Below are positions 35,372-46,139 of a stretch of DNA of 64,000 bases, piece by piece (within the stretch, counting starts at the first letter, position 1; every line of letters starts with the position of its first letter). Below the pieces are notes generated by a model. It ran no database searches. It had not been told where the DNA came from and saw only the letters and a program-made list of their open reading frames with translations. This stretch comes from Phycisphaerales bacterium (GTDB taxonomy: Bacteria; Planctomycetota; Phycisphaerae; Phycisphaerales; UBA1924): positions 310,001 to 374,000 of the forward strand of contig JAJDDK010000006.1 of the NCBI GenBank assembly GCA_029260345.1, given 5' to 3'. The position numbers and the translations under genes are program-made.

Positions 35372-38300
35372 TCACTCCGGGCACGGCCCCCAGTTGGCAA
35401 GGAGCGTCGCGAGATCGTCGCCGTTGACCACGCCGTCGCCGTTATAGTCCGCCGCGCTTTTCGGCGAGGCGCCCCACGTCGAGAGCAGGGTGGCGAGGTC
35501 GTCACCATTCACGACGTCGGAATCCCCAGAAATATCAGCGCATGGCGCGCCCGCGGACACATTCCGAAGCGCAAGGTTGTCGATGTACCAACGCGCCGGC
35601 GGAAGGGCCGGGAGGGCCGCTGCGGCGCCATCGAATTCGTCGTTCGCCCAGTCTGCGAGAAGGATTTCACGTCCAATGAGCGCTCCCGGGTATCCCGGCG
35701 GTTCCGCAGTCGGGTTGTTATATGACACAGGGGGATTTTGGAGCGGCCCATTGGGGCGCGTGATTCCACCCGCCGGTTCTGGTGACATCAACCCCGCTTC
35801 ACCGGGAAGTCCCATGGCTTTCCAGCGTCCGGCATAAATGAATTCAGAGCCGTCCTCGTTGAGCAGATTGAATTGCTCGATCTCATCGAACGCGAGCGCC
35901 GGGCATAAGTCGTGAACGAGCGGCTGGCCCGCGACGGTGTTGTTCGGATTGGTCCGACGATTCAGCACGGCGATCACGTCGCCTTCCTCAAGCGCTCGGA
36001 ATCCCGTAATGAGTCCTGTAAGGTCGTTCTGCACTTCAGCGATCTGCGGCAGGTTAAAGGGGCTGGCAAACGTCTCGAACGAGACCTCATAAAAGCAGTA
36101 GTCTTCGTTCGGATCCGCATCCGGAGGACCGACCGATGTGGCGCCGCCGGAACGAAGGCGCACGGTTCGCGGCGGGGTGACGGGCCGACCGCAACCCACG
36201 AAGTCGCGGCCCTGGCGCAGTGTGAAGGAATTGATTCCGGCGATGCCAGGCGAGGCGCCTTCCAAAGTGCCGACAGCATTACCCTCAGCGACCTGCACAG
36301 GTGGCGCGGAGCCATCGCGGTCTTCGTCAATCGAAAGCGTCCAGTCGCCTTGATGATCGCTCGTGAAGATCACACGCAACCACGTATTGACCAGCGGTCC
36401 GCTGAACGGCGCGCCAGGTGTGATCAGCGAACGGCCGGAATTGACATACGCTCCGTTCTCATTGAGATAGGAAATGTTCTCCGGCGACACAAAGTTCGGA
36501 GAATTGGGGCCGCCGAAAACGAACTCGGCGATGCGCGCGCCGGATGGACCGGATGAATCGACCGCAAATCCCAGTCGCGTGCGCGGCGCCGCGACGACCG
36601 GGAGACCGTCCACGTTCAGGCTCTCGATGTAGAGATCGAACGTCAGTTCGTTAAGCATTTCAGCATTCGGGAAGTTCTCCGGCGAGGCGATAACCTCCGG
36701 GAGGAGCCCTTCGACCGATGGAAAGAGATTTGTCGCCGTCGCCGCATTCGTGTTGCCGTCAATATTCTCGATGCTAAGAACCTGATTCACGCCCTCAAGC
36801 GGATCGGTCACGACGAGACCTTGGTTGCGCGGCGTCGCGATGCGCCAGACCGGTTCATTCGTAAAGAAAAAATCGAACCCAGTGACGTCTCCAGCCCCCG
36901 GATCGAATGCAACCTGCCCTTGGTCCACGAGTGTCCACCGGCCGACGCCAATGCGATCGCCGGTCTCCGAGTCGCGCACTTCAAACAGACGCGACGTGAA
37001 GAGCGGCGTTGGCGCCAACGCCGGGCACTGTGCGTTCGCGCCCGATTGGAGCGGGGGCAATGACGCCGCCGAAATCGCAATGACGCTCTCGACTGGTGGC
37101 AGTAATCCTTGTGGATCGAGGCAGTTCTCCACGAGTTGATAGCGGCACACCGGCTCGCCAGCCTCCGGCATGGACATTGGCGCCGGAAGAATGGTGATCT
37201 GCGGCTCATTCTGCGAAACGGGGCTGAACGGAACACTGGCCGGGTCGAGAAAAGGCGTTGATCCCTGCCCGTTGATGGTTGTGTAGGACTGGTACGACTC
37301 GAAGTCTTCAGCGTATGGAGTCGTGAATGGCGGGCCCGCCGAGATCTCATCGAGATCGCCGTCAAACATGACATCATCAACGTGAAGAATGTCGAACTCG
37401 CCATTGACACTGGCGCTGGACCAGAACTCGAATGAATTCGCCGTGCGCGATCCCGCGACCCAGGATTGTTGCGGATCGCCGTATGGGAAGATTTCCGATC
37501 CATTAAAGAAAATGCGCATCGAAGGTGGTTCGTCGGAGTCAAGCGTGACTGGCTCAATCTCAACCTGAATCTCGTGAAACTGACCAATGGGGAGAACGTT
37601 GACGCCCGCCGGAACGAGCAGGTATCGAAGATTCAGCGGCGGCGACGGCGGCAGCAACCAGTCTTCAGGATTGATCCAGTGCATTTGCATGTATTGATCC
37701 TGCACGGATTGGGACGTGTCGAAACTCGGGTTTGGTTGCCGCACATAAAGCTGGCCATCTGCTTGTGCGAACGGCCCGGACGGGTCTGTTCCTCCAAGCG
37801 CAATGAACGCGTTCACGTCGCCCGACCGCTCTCGGTCATGCAGGACCACCATGCGCCCGGTCCGTAGGGTTGGAGACATGCGAACTTTCACGCTCGCGAC
37901 GATCGGTTTTCCCGGTTTCGCTGTTGATCCCGGCGGGAGGGCGGTGCCGAACATGGCGCGAAGTTGATTGTCATTTTGAACATTTTGCTGCGCCAGTGAT
38001 TGACTGCCGCCGGGCGTTGTGTTCTGGGTGGATGAAATAATCGCGTTGCTCGCGTCGTCATCGAACCAGCGCGTCGTTTGCGTTCGGATCAGCGCTCCGG
38101 GCTGGAAATCTTCGAGACTGTCCGAATACGGAAGCGTAAAATCCGGAATGACGCACGGCTGCTCAAACGGAGTTCCGTTGAAGCAGATCGGCCCGAAGAA
38201 ATAGTCATTCGGTGAGTTTGTGGGGAACTGCAGCGGATCCAGCCCCACGCCGAACTGCACGCCATCGAGTGAGATCGCCGCAAGAAGAGACGATTGTCCG

Positions 38301-39373
38301 AAAGCGCCGTTCGTGGGCGCAGGCTGATTGAATTGAGTGATGGCGCGGCCGATTCCTTCGATGACGTCGGGGGTTTGCGCATTGTCAATGAAGCCTGGAA
38401 AGACATCCACCCAGCCGGTTGGGTCGCCATCGGGCGCGACGATGTCGCCGGTCGACATGCGCGGATCAAGGAATGTCGGGCTTGAGTTGGCGGATTGCGC
38501 TGTTTTGACCCAGACGCTCCAACCGACTCCGCCGCCCGCCTGCTGCGACATGTTCGTCATGATGATGAACCACTCGTCCGTTGGAAAATCAAAAAGTGGA
38601 TGAACGGGCGGCGCGAAAAACTGACCCGTCTGGCCCGAACCCGGGCCCAGGGTCACAAAACGGTCAAGCACGAGTTCTGCATTCTCAAAGGCGCCAAGGA
38701 GACCGCCAAGATTTTTTCCACCAAAAAACACGCGCGTGAGGACGAAGCCCTCCTGGAACGAGAGTGGACTCCACCAGAGGCTCGTGTCAGGCACGCCGTC
38801 GTCCGTCTGCATTTGCACGAACTGCGTGGCTTGCACCGGATGCTCAAAACTTGGCGTGAGAATGGAGAACGCGCGCGCATTCATCCCAAGGCTGAACGTC
38901 GTAATTGGACCCTGACCAAGCGTCTCGCGCGCAAACGCGATGTACCGCTCGATTGGATCGCCATTCGGCGTCAGCCCCGTTGGCGGCGTGCCGCCCAGCG
39001 CTGTGAACAACGCATCGTTCGCCATGCCGATGAAGTCGCGGTTTGTCTCCCACGTCACGCCGACCAGCCCATCCTGAAGCGGCACCAGCATCGGCGGCTC
39101 ACCCACGTCATCCGGTTGCGGCGTAAAGAAACCAAAATCGTCGTAGAACACACACTCCGAGAAAAACGGATTCTGAATTCCGCCCTCGACCGGCGCTTGC
39201 GGCGCGAGGATGATCGGCGCTTGAAGACGCAACGATTGCGGCGTCGTCGGAATCGGCTTGATCCATTGTCGTTGCGCGCTCGGCGGCAGATCCTCAAACG
39301 CGATCTGTGCGAGCGTCGGCAGCGCAAAGAAAATCGCCGGCGCGGCGAGAGCTAGACGTCGAAGCGTACTCAT
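35372..39373 (-). CDS. Giant secreted dockerin-tagged protein, copy A
   Basis: The start at ATG 39373 overlaps the upstream gene's stop by ATGA, which fixes it. The 1333-residue protein has a signal peptide (RRLALAAPAIFFALPTLAQ). Long Gly/Pro/Asn-rich beta modules follow, with phrases shared almost line by line with the upstream copy (TSLWWSPLSFQEG, PDVIEGIGRAITQ, NDYFFGPICFNG, GLGRWTLVD-like GVGRWTLVDQGQ). Paired cysteines are frequent. The C-terminus carries two dockerin-like loops: DSDVVNGDDLATLLSTWG and YNGDGVVNGDDLATLLANWG, closing CPE. The function is unknown; a large extracellular or surface structural or binding protein is most likely. Confidence 0.8.
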   Translation of the reverse strand: MSTLRRLALAAPAIFFALPTLAQIAFEDLPPSAQRQWIKPIPTTPQSLRLQAPIILAPQAPVEGGIQNPFFSECVFYDDFGFFTPQPDDVGEPPMLVPLQDGLVGVTWETNRDFIGMANDALFTALGGTPPTGLTPNGDPIERYIAFARETLGQGPITTFSLGMNARAFSILTPSFEHPVQATQFVQMQTDDGVPDTSLWWSPLSFQEGFVLTRVFFGGKNLGGLLGAFENAELVLDRFVTLGPGSGQTGQFFAPPVHPLFDFPTDEWFIIMTNMSQQAGGGVGWSVWVKTAQSANSSPTFLDPRMSTGDIVAPDGDPTGWVDVFPGFIDNAQTPDVIEGIGRAITQFNQPAPTNGAFGQSSLLAAISLDGVQFGVGLDPLQFPTNSPNDYFFGPICFNGTPFEQPCVIPDFTLPYSDSLEDFQPGALIRTQTTRWFDDDASNAIISSTQNTTPGGSQSLAQQNVQNDNQLRAMFGTALPPGSTAKPGKPIVASVKVRMSPTLRTGRMVVLHDRERSGDVNAFIALGGTDPSGPFAQADGQLYVRQPNPSFDTSQSVQDQYMQMHWINPEDWLLPPSPPLNLRYLLVPAGVNVLPIGQFHEIQVEIEPVTLDSDEPPSMRIFFNGSEIFPYGDPQQSWVAGSRTANSFEFWSSASVNGEFDILHVDDVMFDGDLDEISAGPPFTTPYAEDFESYQSYTTINGQGSTPFLDPASVPFSPVSQNEPQITILPAPMSMPEAGEPVCRYQLVENCLDPQGLLPPVESVIAISAASLPPLQSGANAQCPALAPTPLFTSRLFEVRDSETGDRIGVGRWTLVDQGQVAFDPGAGDVTGFDFFFTNEPVWRIATPRNQGLVVTDPLEGVNQVLSIENIDGNTNAATATNLFPSVEGLLPEVIASPENFPNAEMLNELTFDLYIESLNVDGLPVVAAPRTRLGFAVDSSGPSGARIAEFVFGGPNSPNFVSPENISYLNENGAYVNSGRSLITPGAPFSGPLVNTWLRVIFTSDHQGDWTLSIDEDRDGSAPPVQVAEGNAVGTLEGASPGIAGINSFTLRQGRDFVGCGRPVTPPRTVRLRSGGATSVGPPDADPNEDYCFYEVSFETFASPFNLPQIAEVQNDLTGLITGFRALEEGDVIAVLNRRTNPNNTVAGQPLVHDLCPALAFDEIEQFNLLNEDGSEFIYAGRWKAMGLPGEAGLMSPEPAGGITRPNGPLQNPPVSYNNPTAEPPGYPGALIGREILLADWANDEFDGAAAALPALPPARWYIDNLALRNVSAGAPCADISGDSDVVNGDDLATLLSTWGASPKSAADYNGDGVVNGDDLATLLANWGPCPE

Positions 39374-42300
39374 GGGCATGGCCCCCAATTGGCGAGGAGT
39401 GTGGCGAGGTCAGAGCCGTTCACTATGCCGTCGCCGTTGAAGTCCGACGGATGCTCAGGGGGAACCGGTCCCCACGTCGCAAGCAAGATCGCGAGATCCG
39501 CACCGTCAACAGTTGAAGTGAAGCCGCCCAGATCGGCACACGGCGCCGGGCCGTTCACATTTCGCAGCGACACGTTGTCGACATACCACCGAGACGGCGG
39601 CAGCGGCGCGAGCACATTTGAAACGCCGTCGAACTCATCCATTGCCCAATCGACCAGAATGATTGGCCTTGGTGCAAGCGTTGCAGGAAAACCGCTCGGC
39701 TCTTGCGTCGGATCGTTGTAGGACACCATGACCGGCGGCGCCGGGCCATCGGGCCGCGAGATGCCGCCAGCGGGGCGCGGATTGGACTGTGGCGTCCACG
39801 GCGCCACATCCAGCGATTGCCAGCGGCCCTCGTACACCGCAACGGCGCCGCTTTCGTCAAGCAGTACAAACATGTCCGATGTCACCGGCGCCGGCGGGCA
39901 AGGATCATGCACCAGCGAATTGCCTGCGACAGTGTTGTCTTGATTCAATCGCCGGTTGAGAACGGCGATCACGTCCTGGTTCGGACCAAGCGGCCGCTGG
40001 CCGGTCACGAGACCTTGCAGCGTCGTATCCACATCCGCAATGAGGGCTGGGTTCGTCGGGTGTTCAAAAATCTCTTGCACCGTGGAATAGAAGCAGTAGT
40101 CGTCGTCCGGGTCAGCATCCGGCGGCCCAATCGCTTGCCATCCGCCCGGCTTGCTTTGCACGATCACCGGCAATGGAACGGGTTCACCGCCACCGATTTC
40201 GCGTCCCTGTTCAAAACGAAATGCGTTAATGGTTGCGAAGTCAGGATCGGTCGCATTCACGTCCAGCGGCGGGCGGGACTCGACGAGCACGGGCTCCAGC
40301 GGTCCATCACGGTCCTCATCAACAAAGAACTCCCAGTTTCCATTGTGATCGACATGGAGAATCACACGGAACCACGTGTTGATCAGCGGGCCGGAAACGC
40401 CCTCGCCGCCACTCACCAGAGATACACCTGTGGAGACTTCATTCCCGCTATTCGACTCAAATCGAATGAAATCTGGTGTGAAGTTTCCAAAGGCCGTACC
40501 GCCGAAAATGAGCGATGCAATGCGTGAGCCGGCGACACTCTCAATTGGCAGGATCAGACGCGAGCGCGGCGCCACGTTGGCCGGTTGCCCATCAAGGCCG
40601 ACACCCTCGATAAATAGATCGAATCTCATTTCATTGAAGATGGCGGGATTCGGAATCAATTTGCGCACTGCCGTCACCGCCGGCAGCAAAGCATCGACTG
40701 ATTCGTATGTATTCGAGGCGCCCGAAGTGGACTCAATCCCGCCCGGATTGATCACGCGCAACACCTGATTCACACCCTCGACCGGATCCGTCGTCACCAC
40801 GCCCTGAATCTGCGGCTCAGCGACGCGCCAGACGGGCTCGTAACCAAAGAGGTATTCGAATCCAATGGCGTCGCCACTGTTCGGGTCATAGGGGACCGGT
40901 TCAGCGTTCAAAAGTGCCCACTTCCCAACGCCAATGCGCACATTCGCGTCCGGCGTGCGCACGGTGAACGACACCCCGTTCGCAAAGCTCGAACCCATCG
41001 CACCGGGACAGTTGATATCTGAACCATCTGGAAGGGGAGGAAGTGAAGTGTGCCGCACGGCGATGACGGAGCCGACTTCGGGAAGCACACCAAGTTCATC
41101 AAGACAGATTTCAGTCAATTCATAGCGGCACACCGCTTCGCCCGGCTTCGGATCAAACGCGGGGCTCGGCATGATGGTGAGCTGCGGGTCATTTTGCGAG
41201 AGAGGAGTGTCCGGCACACTCGCGGCATCGAGGAACCACGTGAATCCGTGACCATCGATGGTGTCGGTAAGCGGATAGCCTGAGAAATCATCAAGGAATG
41301 GCGAAATGAAGTTGGGGCCGGAGGCCATGAATGCGGGGGCGCCATTGAAGAACACATCATCGACGCGCAGAGAATCAATGCCGGACTCTTCGTGACCCGA
41401 CCAGAACTGCAGTTCATCAAAGATCAATGAATTTGCGACCCAAGTTCGTAGAGGATTGCCAAACGGAAAGAGTTCGGCGCCGCCGTAAAAAACGCGCATC
41501 GTTGGGAGCTGATCAGGATCAGCACTACGTGGCTGGACCCCTATTCGTAATTCTTGAAATTGATTGGTCGGAACAACATGGCCGGTTGGCACGAGAATGT
41601 GGCTGAGATTCAATTCCTCTTTCGGTGGTGTGGACCAATGGTCTGGTGGAATCCAATTGACTTGAACTTGAGCGTCGTCACTCGGATTGGTCGCGTCAAA
41701 ATTCGGATTTGGTTGTCGCACCCAAATTGTCGCATCGCTCTCGAGAGGATGCGATGTTGGATCCGTTCCGCCGAGAATAATGGTCGCGGCGTGGTTTCCT
41801 ATTCTCTTCGAGTCTTGCATACGCACTGCCCAACCGGTTCGCGCCGTAGGCCCCACTCGAAGCTGCGCGGAAACGGTTAGCGGAGAAAATGGCGTGGAGC
41901 CTGCGCTCGGAGGAAGGTGCGTGAGAAAAGCCAACTGGAATACATTATCACCTATGGCGTTTGGATATCCCACGGATTGGGCGCCGCCAGGAGTCGTATT
42001 CTGGATCGGGCTGATTGTTGTGTAAGTGCTCGGACTGAACCAGCGACTCGTTTGCAAGTTGATGGAAATCGGTTGGTAACTCTCTAGGTCGTCAACATAG
42101 CTGAGTGTAAAATCCGGTATGAGACAAGGTGTCTCAAAAACCGCCCCGTCCATGCACAAGGGTCCAAAGAAATAGTCATTTGGTCGAAATTCCGGCATGT
42201 TGACAGGGTCGAGTCCTATTCCATACTGCACGCCACTCATTGTTGTTGCGAAGACATAGCTCGCTTGTCCGAAAGGCCCGTCGGTGTACACGGGTTCGCC

Positions 42301-43320
42301 GCCCGTTGAGTTTGTGGCGACTCCGATGCCTTCGAGTACATCAGGCGTCAATGGATCGTCTGCTCGACCCGGAAAAATCATCACCCAACCCGCTGGTTCT
42401 CCATCTGGCGCCACGATGTCGCCAGTCGCCATTGCGGGATCGAGGAATGTTGGTGTTGCCAACACACTATCGTGCGTCTTGACCCATACACTTCGGCCGA
42501 GTTGGCCTCCCGCACCGAACGATAAGTTGTAAGACATCGTGAACCACTGATTGACCGGCGCCGGGAATTGTGGGTGCTTGGGCGGCGCATAAAAAGTGCC
42601 AACTGACGGAATTTGGTTGACGATATGAAGGTTGACGAATCGATCGAGCACGCCATGTTCATTTTCGAAGGAACCAAGCAATCCTCCAAGCGATGTGCCG
42701 CCATAGAAGACGCGGGCTTGGATTGAATTCTCAGTAAATGAGACTGGGCTCCACCAAATGCTGGTGCGCGGCTGGTCGTCGTCCGACGCAAGATACATCG
42801 GTTGAGCGCAAATCAGCGGTGCGCCTGAGCCAGGGGCCAAAAGTGTCATCTGAGGCGTTGTGAAATTAAAACCGAGTTGGAACGCCGTTGTGATTGAATC
42901 GTTTAGTGTGTCGCGTGCGACCGCGATATAGCGGTCAAACATCGCGCCATTCGGCGCATTTCCTTGTGGCGGCACACCTCCAAGAGAGGCGAAATGTTTG
43001 TTGGTCGTGATAATATTGACGAGATCGCCATTCAGACCTCCCAGCCTGAATGAGGAATAGTCCTCGTAGTATGCACAGTCGTCAGGGAAGAATGGATTGC
43101 CATCTCCTCCTTCCGTCGGCGCCTGCGGCGAGAGCATGATGAGCGGTTCCCGCACGCCGCGCATTTGGCCCTCAAAAACACGCGGCGAGAGCGCCGGATT
43201 CGCCACAATTTCGTTGCTGTTGGGCGATTGCCCAGCCGCACCATTGGCAAAAGAAAACAAAACAACAACCACACCAAGTCCCGTCAGACCGGCGAACGTG
43301 CGCACGGAGCCCTGCCTCAT
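39370..43320 (-). CDS. Giant secreted dockerin-tagged protein, copy B
   Basis: This 1316-residue paralog of the downstream copy A is colinear with it from end to end, including TSIWWSPVSFTEN, PDVLEGIGVATNS, NDYFFGPLCMDG, GVGKWALLNAEP and the WYVDNVSLRNV motif before the tag. A signal peptide is visible (LTGLGVVVVLFSFANGAAGQ). The two dockerin-like loops are TVDGADLAILLATWG and FNGDGIVNGSDLATLLANWG, ending CP. Roughly half of aligned positions appear identical, so the duplication is old. Parts of the gene, especially 41.5-43 kb, are less GC-rich than copy A. It is the first gene of the pair; the upstream 242 bp contain the divergent promoters. Confidence 0.8.
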   Translation of the reverse strand: MRQGSVRTFAGLTGLGVVVVLFSFANGAAGQSPNSNEIVANPALSPRVFEGQMRGVREPLIMLSPQAPTEGGDGNPFFPDDCAYYEDYSSFRLGGLNGDLVNIITTNKHFASLGGVPPQGNAPNGAMFDRYIAVARDTLNDSITTAFQLGFNFTTPQMTLLAPGSGAPLICAQPMYLASDDDQPRTSIWWSPVSFTENSIQARVFYGGTSLGGLLGSFENEHGVLDRFVNLHIVNQIPSVGTFYAPPKHPQFPAPVNQWFTMSYNLSFGAGGQLGRSVWVKTHDSVLATPTFLDPAMATGDIVAPDGEPAGWVMIFPGRADDPLTPDVLEGIGVATNSTGGEPVYTDGPFGQASYVFATTMSGVQYGIGLDPVNMPEFRPNDYFFGPLCMDGAVFETPCLIPDFTLSYVDDLESYQPISINLQTSRWFSPSTYTTISPIQNTTPGGAQSVGYPNAIGDNVFQLAFLTHLPPSAGSTPFSPLTVSAQLRVGPTARTGWAVRMQDSKRIGNHAATIILGGTDPTSHPLESDATIWVRQPNPNFDATNPSDDAQVQVNWIPPDHWSTPPKEELNLSHILVPTGHVVPTNQFQELRIGVQPRSADPDQLPTMRVFYGGAELFPFGNPLRTWVANSLIFDELQFWSGHEESGIDSLRVDDVFFNGAPAFMASGPNFISPFLDDFSGYPLTDTIDGHGFTWFLDAASVPDTPLSQNDPQLTIMPSPAFDPKPGEAVCRYELTEICLDELGVLPEVGSVIAVRHTSLPPLPDGSDINCPGAMGSSFANGVSFTVRTPDANVRIGVGKWALLNAEPVPYDPNSGDAIGFEYLFGYEPVWRVAEPQIQGVVTTDPVEGVNQVLRVINPGGIESTSGASNTYESVDALLPAVTAVRKLIPNPAIFNEMRFDLFIEGVGLDGQPANVAPRSRLILPIESVAGSRIASLIFGGTAFGNFTPDFIRFESNSGNEVSTGVSLVSGGEGVSGPLINTWFRVILHVDHNGNWEFFVDEDRDGPLEPVLVESRPPLDVNATDPDFATINAFRFEQGREIGGGEPVPLPVIVQSKPGGWQAIGPPDADPDDDYCFYSTVQEIFEHPTNPALIADVDTTLQGLVTGQRPLGPNQDVIAVLNRRLNQDNTVAGNSLVHDPCPPAPVTSDMFVLLDESGAVAVYEGRWQSLDVAPWTPQSNPRPAGGISRPDGPAPPVMVSYNDPTQEPSGFPATLAPRPIILVDWAMDEFDGVSNVLAPLPPSRWYVDNVSLRNVNGPAPCADLGGFTSTVDGADLAILLATWGPVPPEHPSDFNGDGIVNGSDLATLLANWGPCP

Positions 43321-43562
43321 GGCTGTTTCTCCTGAATTGTCGTGACAACCATCGTTTGGCCTCGTTTTCTCAATATGAGAACACGAGGCGCCCCATCAAT
43401 CCAGTGGTTCGCACCAATCTGGGTGCAAGTTCCGAGAATATGGCGAACATTTCCGCCGCCGGGGCGAAAGACTTGAGGGGGTGTTAAGATGGACGGACGA
43501 TCTGGGGAGGTCGGCGTGCGGAGGGGACACCGCTTGACCGAGTCGCTCCATGGGGCTGGAGA

Positions 43563-46139
43563 ATGATCGAAAAGGGCGATGAGGCGAGAGCGCCTTTGAG
43601 GATGTCGTCGTCATCCGGGCGCGAGTCCGGCGGTGCGATGCGCGCCGAGGAATTGCTGCGCCTGCTGGACGCCCATTCCACAACCGTCATTTACATCCGG
43701 CAAATCAGTCCGCCGAAACTTGTTTTTGTCAACGCTGCATACGAAACAACGTGGGGTCAACCACGGCAAGAAGTCCTGGACGACTACGCCGCCTGGACGC
43801 GGTCGATTCATCCGGCGGATCGCGCACGCATTCTTGCGCAAATGCAGCGGAGTTGGTCCGGCCCTGAGGCGCACGATTTTGAGTTTCGAATTATTCGACC
43901 GGATGGTCAGGTGCGATGGCTCCGCAACCGAACCGTCATCGGTGAACTGGATCAACTCTACGCCGTCGGTGTCGCTGAAGATGTCACTGAATCACACCGA
44001 TCGCGCGAAATGCTCGCCGCACAGCATGAAGTGCTTGAGTCAATTGCGAATGGCGATCCGCTTCTGGAAACGCTTGAGTTGTTGTGCAATGTCATTGAAC
44101 GATTGGCGCCGGACACACGCGCTTCGATCCTGAAGCTGGACACCGATGGGAAGACCATGCGGCACGCCGCAGCGCCAAACTTGCCGCCGACGTACACCGA
44201 CGCCGTCGATGGAATGGAAATTGGCCCCGAAGTGGGTTCGTGCGGCACGGCGATGTATCGGGGCGAAATGGTCATCGTTGAGGATATAAGCACGCACCCG
44301 TATTGGGCTTTCGTTGCTGAGTTTAGCCTTGAAAATGGCGTGGTTGCTTGTTGGTCGAACCCCATCAAGGGGAGCAGTGAAAACATTCTTGGCTCATTTG
44401 CGCTGTATCCCGCCGATCGCCGCGCGCCCAGCCCCGATGAATTCGAACTCCTGGATACAGCCTCGCACTTGGCGGCCATTGCCATTGAACGCGATCTCCA
44501 CATCAGTGCTTTGCAAGCGGCAAAGGAGAAATTGGAAGATGCGGTGCGATCTCGGACGCGCGAGTTACGTACGACCAATGATCGGCTTGAAAACGAGATG
44601 CATGAGCGGCAAGTGGCCATCGAAGCCCTCGCCGAGAGTGAGTCCCGTTTCCGAACGCTGGTGCAGAGCGTTCCTGGTGTGGTGTATCGCTGCAAACTTG
44701 ATGAAGACTGGACCATGCTCTTTATGAGCGAAGGCGCGAAGGCCGTCAGTGGGTATTCCGCCGAGGAGTTTCTTGCTGCGCCACCGCGATCGTGGGGACA
44801 GCTCATCCATCCGGACGACCGCGCGATGGTGGAGCGCATCGTGGAGGATTCGATCTCGGTGCGCCAGTCATTCGTCGCCGAATATCGAATAGTTCATAAA
44901 GACAGCTCCATCCGATGGATGTTTGAGCGCGGCCGCGCGGTGTTCGATGGCGATGAAGTGCTCTACCTCGATGGGGTCATACTGGACGTGACGCCCCAGC
45001 GACAGATGCAGGAAGCGGTGCGTGAGAGCGAGTTGCGCTTCCGTCGCCTTGCCGATGAAGCGCCGATGTTGGTCTGGATGACGAACGATCAGCGCAAGTG
45101 CGAATTCTGCAATCGTGCCTGGGTGAATTTCACCGGGCGCGATATGGAGGATCTGCTCGGCGATGGGTGGCTGGACACGATTCATACCGCGTGCCGTGAG
45201 CCATTGACGACTCGACTTCAGGCATCCGCCGCAAAATCTGAACCGCTTCAGATGGAATGCACCATGACGCGCTTTGACGGCGAAGAGCGAATCATGCTCG
45301 TGCGGGGCACACCGCGCGAATCGATGAATCATGATCACTTTGGTGGTTTCATCGGCACCGCCGTGGACATCACTGAACTGCGCGCTGTCGAAGAAGAATC
45401 GCGGCGGCGCGAGACCGAAGTGGCGCACGCGCTGCGACTGGCGACGGTCGGCGAAATGGCCTCCGCCGTGGCGCACGAACTCAATCAGCCGCTGACATCC
45501 ATTTCGAATTACGCCACCGGGGCACTGCGTCGCTTGCAGCACGGCGAGATCACGACTGGCGATCTCTTGAAAGTGCTGAAGGAAGTGGATGAATTGGCCC
45601 GCAAGGGCGGAAAGATCATTCGGCGCGTTCGGTCGCTCGTGCAGCAGCGCACGCCGCAGCGCGGCGCCACAAGCCTCGTGCCCATTATTGACAGCGCCAT
45701 TCAAATGCTGGCGTCCGATGCGGCTGATGCCCGCGCAAAACTCGAATTGCAGCTTGCTTCGGGCGTAGACGCGGCGCTGGTCGACGCCGTTCAATTTGAA
45801 CAGGTGCTGGTGAATCTCATTCGCAACGCGATCGATGAAGTTCGTGACGCCAATCCGGCCAATCGAACGATCCAGATTCGGACGGAATCGGTTCCGCAAG
45901 GAGGGGTCGCCGTCGAGGTCATCGACCACGGTCGCGGGATGCAACTCGAAAAGGATGACGTATTTCAGCCGTTCCGGACGACAAAATCGCAAGGAATGGG
46001 CCTCGGGCTCTCGATCAGCCGGTCGATCGTCGAGGCGCATGGCGGCGAACTGTCGTACCATAAAGGAGAGCCGAGCGGGTCGCGTTTTCGTATTGAGCTT
46101 CCGCCGCCAGTCGCTGACGCAGACGAGGCATTCGCATGA
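43563..46139 (+). CDS. Multi-sensor FixL-like histidine kinase (PAS-GAF-PAS-PAS-HK)
   Basis: The 858-residue kinase has a PAS domain at ~25-145 (FVNAAYETTWGQPRQEVLDD, then RIIRPDGQVRWLRNR), a GAF domain at ~150-315 (GSCGTAMYRGEMVIVEDIST) and a coiled coil. Two further PAS domains follow at ~355-490 and ~490-615. A FixL-type HisKA comes next (GEMASAVAHELNQPLTSISN, His638), and then a HATPase (NLIRNAIDEV, DHGRGMQ, GMGLGLSISRSIVEAHGG). It has no membrane helix, so it should be cytoplasmic and sense soluble signals. The stop overlaps the FixJ-like gene by ATGA (46136-46139), so the two form a two-component pair. Confidence 0.88.
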   Translation: MIEKGDEARAPLRMSSSSGRESGGAMRAEELLRLLDAHSTTVIYIRQISPPKLVFVNAAYETTWGQPRQEVLDDYAAWTRSIHPADRARILAQMQRSWSGPEAHDFEFRIIRPDGQVRWLRNRTVIGELDQLYAVGVAEDVTESHRSREMLAAQHEVLESIANGDPLLETLELLCNVIERLAPDTRASILKLDTDGKTMRHAAAPNLPPTYTDAVDGMEIGPEVGSCGTAMYRGEMVIVEDISTHPYWAFVAEFSLENGVVACWSNPIKGSSENILGSFALYPADRRAPSPDEFELLDTASHLAAIAIERDLHISALQAAKEKLEDAVRSRTRELRTTNDRLENEMHERQVAIEALAESESRFRTLVQSVPGVVYRCKLDEDWTMLFMSEGAKAVSGYSAEEFLAAPPRSWGQLIHPDDRAMVERIVEDSISVRQSFVAEYRIVHKDSSIRWMFERGRAVFDGDEVLYLDGVILDVTPQRQMQEAVRESELRFRRLADEAPMLVWMTNDQRKCEFCNRAWVNFTGRDMEDLLGDGWLDTIHTACREPLTTRLQASAAKSEPLQMECTMTRFDGEERIMLVRGTPRESMNHDHFGGFIGTAVDITELRAVEEESRRRETEVAHALRLATVGEMASAVAHELNQPLTSISNYATGALRRLQHGEITTGDLLKVLKEVDELARKGGKIIRRVRSLVQQRTPQRGATSLVPIIDSAIQMLASDAADARAKLELQLASGVDAALVDAVQFEQVLVNLIRNAIDEVRDANPANRTIQIRTESVPQGGVAVEVIDHGRGMQLEKDDVFQPFRTTKSQGMGLGLSISRSIVEAHGGELSYHKGEPSGSRFRIELPPPVADADEAFA

